This document shows, in pieces, positions 63,029 through 64,000 of a stretch of 64,000 nt of DNA. The first letter of the stretch is position 1. Every line of letters starts with the position of its first letter. Below the pieces are notes generated by a model. The model was not told where the DNA came from. It made no database searches and saw only the letters and a list, made by a program, of their open reading frames with translations. The stretch covers positions 1-64,000 of the forward strand of contig NZ_QVMT01000007.1 of assembly GCF_003418935.1 (NCBI RefSeq). Direction: 5' to 3'. The position numbers and the translations under genes were made by a program. Origin of the DNA: Emticicia sp. C21. GTDB taxonomy: Bacteria > Bacteroidota > Bacteroidia > Cytophagales > Spirosomataceae.

Positions 63029-63511
63029 TCACACTTCCCGAAACATAATATAACTATCTACCAAGCCTAAATCCTGATGTCTGAAACCTTTAGGAGTTGT
63101 GCCGATAATACGGAAACCTAATTTTTGCCAGAGGTCTACAGCTGTTTTATTGGTACTTACCACAATATTAAACTGAATGCCATAATAGCCTTTTTCTTTG
63201 GCAAATTGCAGTGAATGCTCACATAGCAACCCTCCTATCCCCTTGCCCCGATGATTTGGGCTTACCATATAGCCACAATTAGCAATGTGATTCCCCAAAC
63301 CCAACTGGTTAGGTTTCATGAAATAAGTACCTATTATTTCATCATTCTCAACTGCTACGAATGTATCCATAACATCGGCAAACCAGTAAGCTTGCAAAGA
63401 AGATCTTGGAGTATCAGGGTTAAAAACATAGGTATCTCCTGTTTTTATAACACTAGAAAATATCTCCCATACGCCATCGTGGTCTGTTTCTTTAGCTTTT
63501 CTTATAAACAT
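63029..63511 (-). CDS. GNAT-family N-acetyltransferase (second)
   Basis: This 160-residue protein has the family start MFIRKAKETDHDGVWEIFSS and the acetyl-CoA loop VSPNHRGKGIGGLLCEH, then VVSTNKTAVDLWQKLGFRIIG. It ends one base after the convergent GNAT stop (63028/63029). The two are not closely related in sequence. Substrate unknown. Confidence 0.88.
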   Translation of the reverse strand: MFIRKAKETDHDGVWEIFSSVIKTGDTYVFNPDTPRSSLQAYWFADVMDTFVAVENDEIIGTYFMKPNQLGLGNHIANCGYMVSPNHRGKGIGGLLCEHSLQFAKEKGYYGIQFNIVVSTNKTAVDLWQKLGFRIIGTTPKGFRHQDLGLVDSYIMFREV

Positions 63512-63610
63512 TTTCTTATCAATTTTCGCTGAAATTATTTTAGCAAAAGTATCATTTCGACTTATATTACAGAATAATTGAGAGATATATTTTCTTCATA
63601 TTAGGCCAAT

Positions 63611-63640
63611 AAAAAAGCTACACTATGGAGTGTAGCTTTT
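63611..63640. terminator. Terminator downstream of the universal stress gene
   Basis: AAAAAGCTACAC and GTGTAGCTTTT pair around TATGGA, with flanking A/T tracts. Confidence 0.85.
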
Positions 63641-63658
63641 AACTAATCTTTATCAGGC

Positions 63659-64000
63659 CTATCCCTCAATATCATATACCAAAACCGGAATATCAGTCTT
63701 ATTAATAATCTCTTTTGATTTACTTGGGTTGATTAATTCTGATAAGAAATTATGATGATGCCCTGCTACTACCAATAAGTCTGCTTTATGTGTATGAGCC
63801 GAATTTAATAAACCCTCGCTAACATTGTCAGCCTTAATGGCTTCAAAAGCAAACTTCTCTTTCGAGAAACCATCCTGTATATCTTTCAATAATTGCTCAT
63901 CGTCCTGAACATTTAACTCAAAATCAGCATTTACTTTAATTAAGGTTACTTTTGAATGAAATTCTTTCCCAAATTTAAAGACCTTAGCCAATACGCTCTT
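63659..64000 (-). CDS. Universal stress protein, C-terminal half (truncated by window end)
   Basis: The minus strand reads open to the window end, and the first residues KSVLAKVFKFGKEFHSKV continue a longer protein. The 110 or more residues show the second domain of a tandem UspA-type protein. ADLLVVAGHHHNFLSELINPS is where a UspA fold usually places the nucleotide loop, but the canonical G-x-x-G...G-S/T is not intact here. The N-terminal half lies beyond the window. Function is stress adaptation by family. Confidence 0.8.
   Translation of the reverse strand, partial: KSVLAKVFKFGKEFHSKVTLIKVNADFELNVQDDEQLLKDIQDGFSKEKFAFEAIKADNVSEGLLNSAHTHKADLLVVAGHHHNFLSELINPSKSKEIINKTDIPVLVYDIEG

Overview
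The window looks like a chromosomal segment of a Bacteroidota member, most likely order Cytophagales. The reasons are an AT-rich genome, promoters of the Bacteroidetes type (TTTG, about 19 nt, TAnnTTTG), a type IX secretion (T9SS) type B sorting domain on a giant adhesin beside PorP/SprF and OmpA-family genes, the gliding lipoprotein GldD, and many SusC-free lipoproteins and exported proteins. The exact genus cannot be fixed from sequence reading alone.

Layout. 1-650: the edge of an IS3-family insertion sequence that has landed in a small array of palindromic repeats. 650-6050: fdhD with a YdeP/FdhF-like molybdopterin oxidoreductase, then an exported alginate-lyase-family protein and an exported endonuclease/exonuclease/phosphatase-family protein. 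6100-9450: SixA phosphatase with a 50-residue membrane microprotein, a bestrophin-family channel, and an S41 lipoprotein protease. 9500-16600 (minus strand): TPR lipoprotein, serine hydrolase with an upstream AraC regulator, and a beta-propeller/phosphoesterase fusion. 16950-20260: a three-PAS hybrid-free histidine kinase divergent from a stand-alone receiver, which has a sigma-54-like promoter. 20340-26560: coiled-coil membrane protein, MFS carrier, DUF423, DODA-type dioxygenase, YggS, PepT and a MazG-like pyrophosphohydrolase. 26790-33240: collagen-like lipoprotein, TPR protein, a Rieske / multi-His membrane protein / YceI group, GldD with a phosphoribosyltransferase, DUF4783 and YcxB-like proteins. 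33330-39950: threonine aldolase, a two-subunit Tat-exported xanthine-dehydrogenase-type Mo enzyme, Crp/Fnr plus AhpD, and a CLC-F-type antiporter behind a fluoride riboswitch. 40080-46410: CYTH/DUF6984/metallopeptidase operon and two GlxA-type regulators around small detoxification-type enzymes. 46800-60900: a 3370-residue T9SS adhesin, PorP/SprF and an OmpA-family protein, which probably form one surface system. 61085-64000: a CAU tRNA, an acyltransferase, two GNATs and a truncated universal stress protein.

The clearest functional unit found outside the protein track is the fluoride riboswitch (38563-38617). It has a hairpin that can hide the ribosome-binding region of the adjacent CLC gene, and that CLC carries the GREGT signature of fluoride/proton antiporters. 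The most distinctive structural gene is the giant adhesin. It has about 150 residues ahead of its only signal-peptide-like segment, ten tandem four-cysteine Ig-like repeats, and a sigma-54-like promoter element upstream. Two long nested-palindrome elements (33279-33337 and 39960-40066) are copies of one another and behave like REP/BIME elements.
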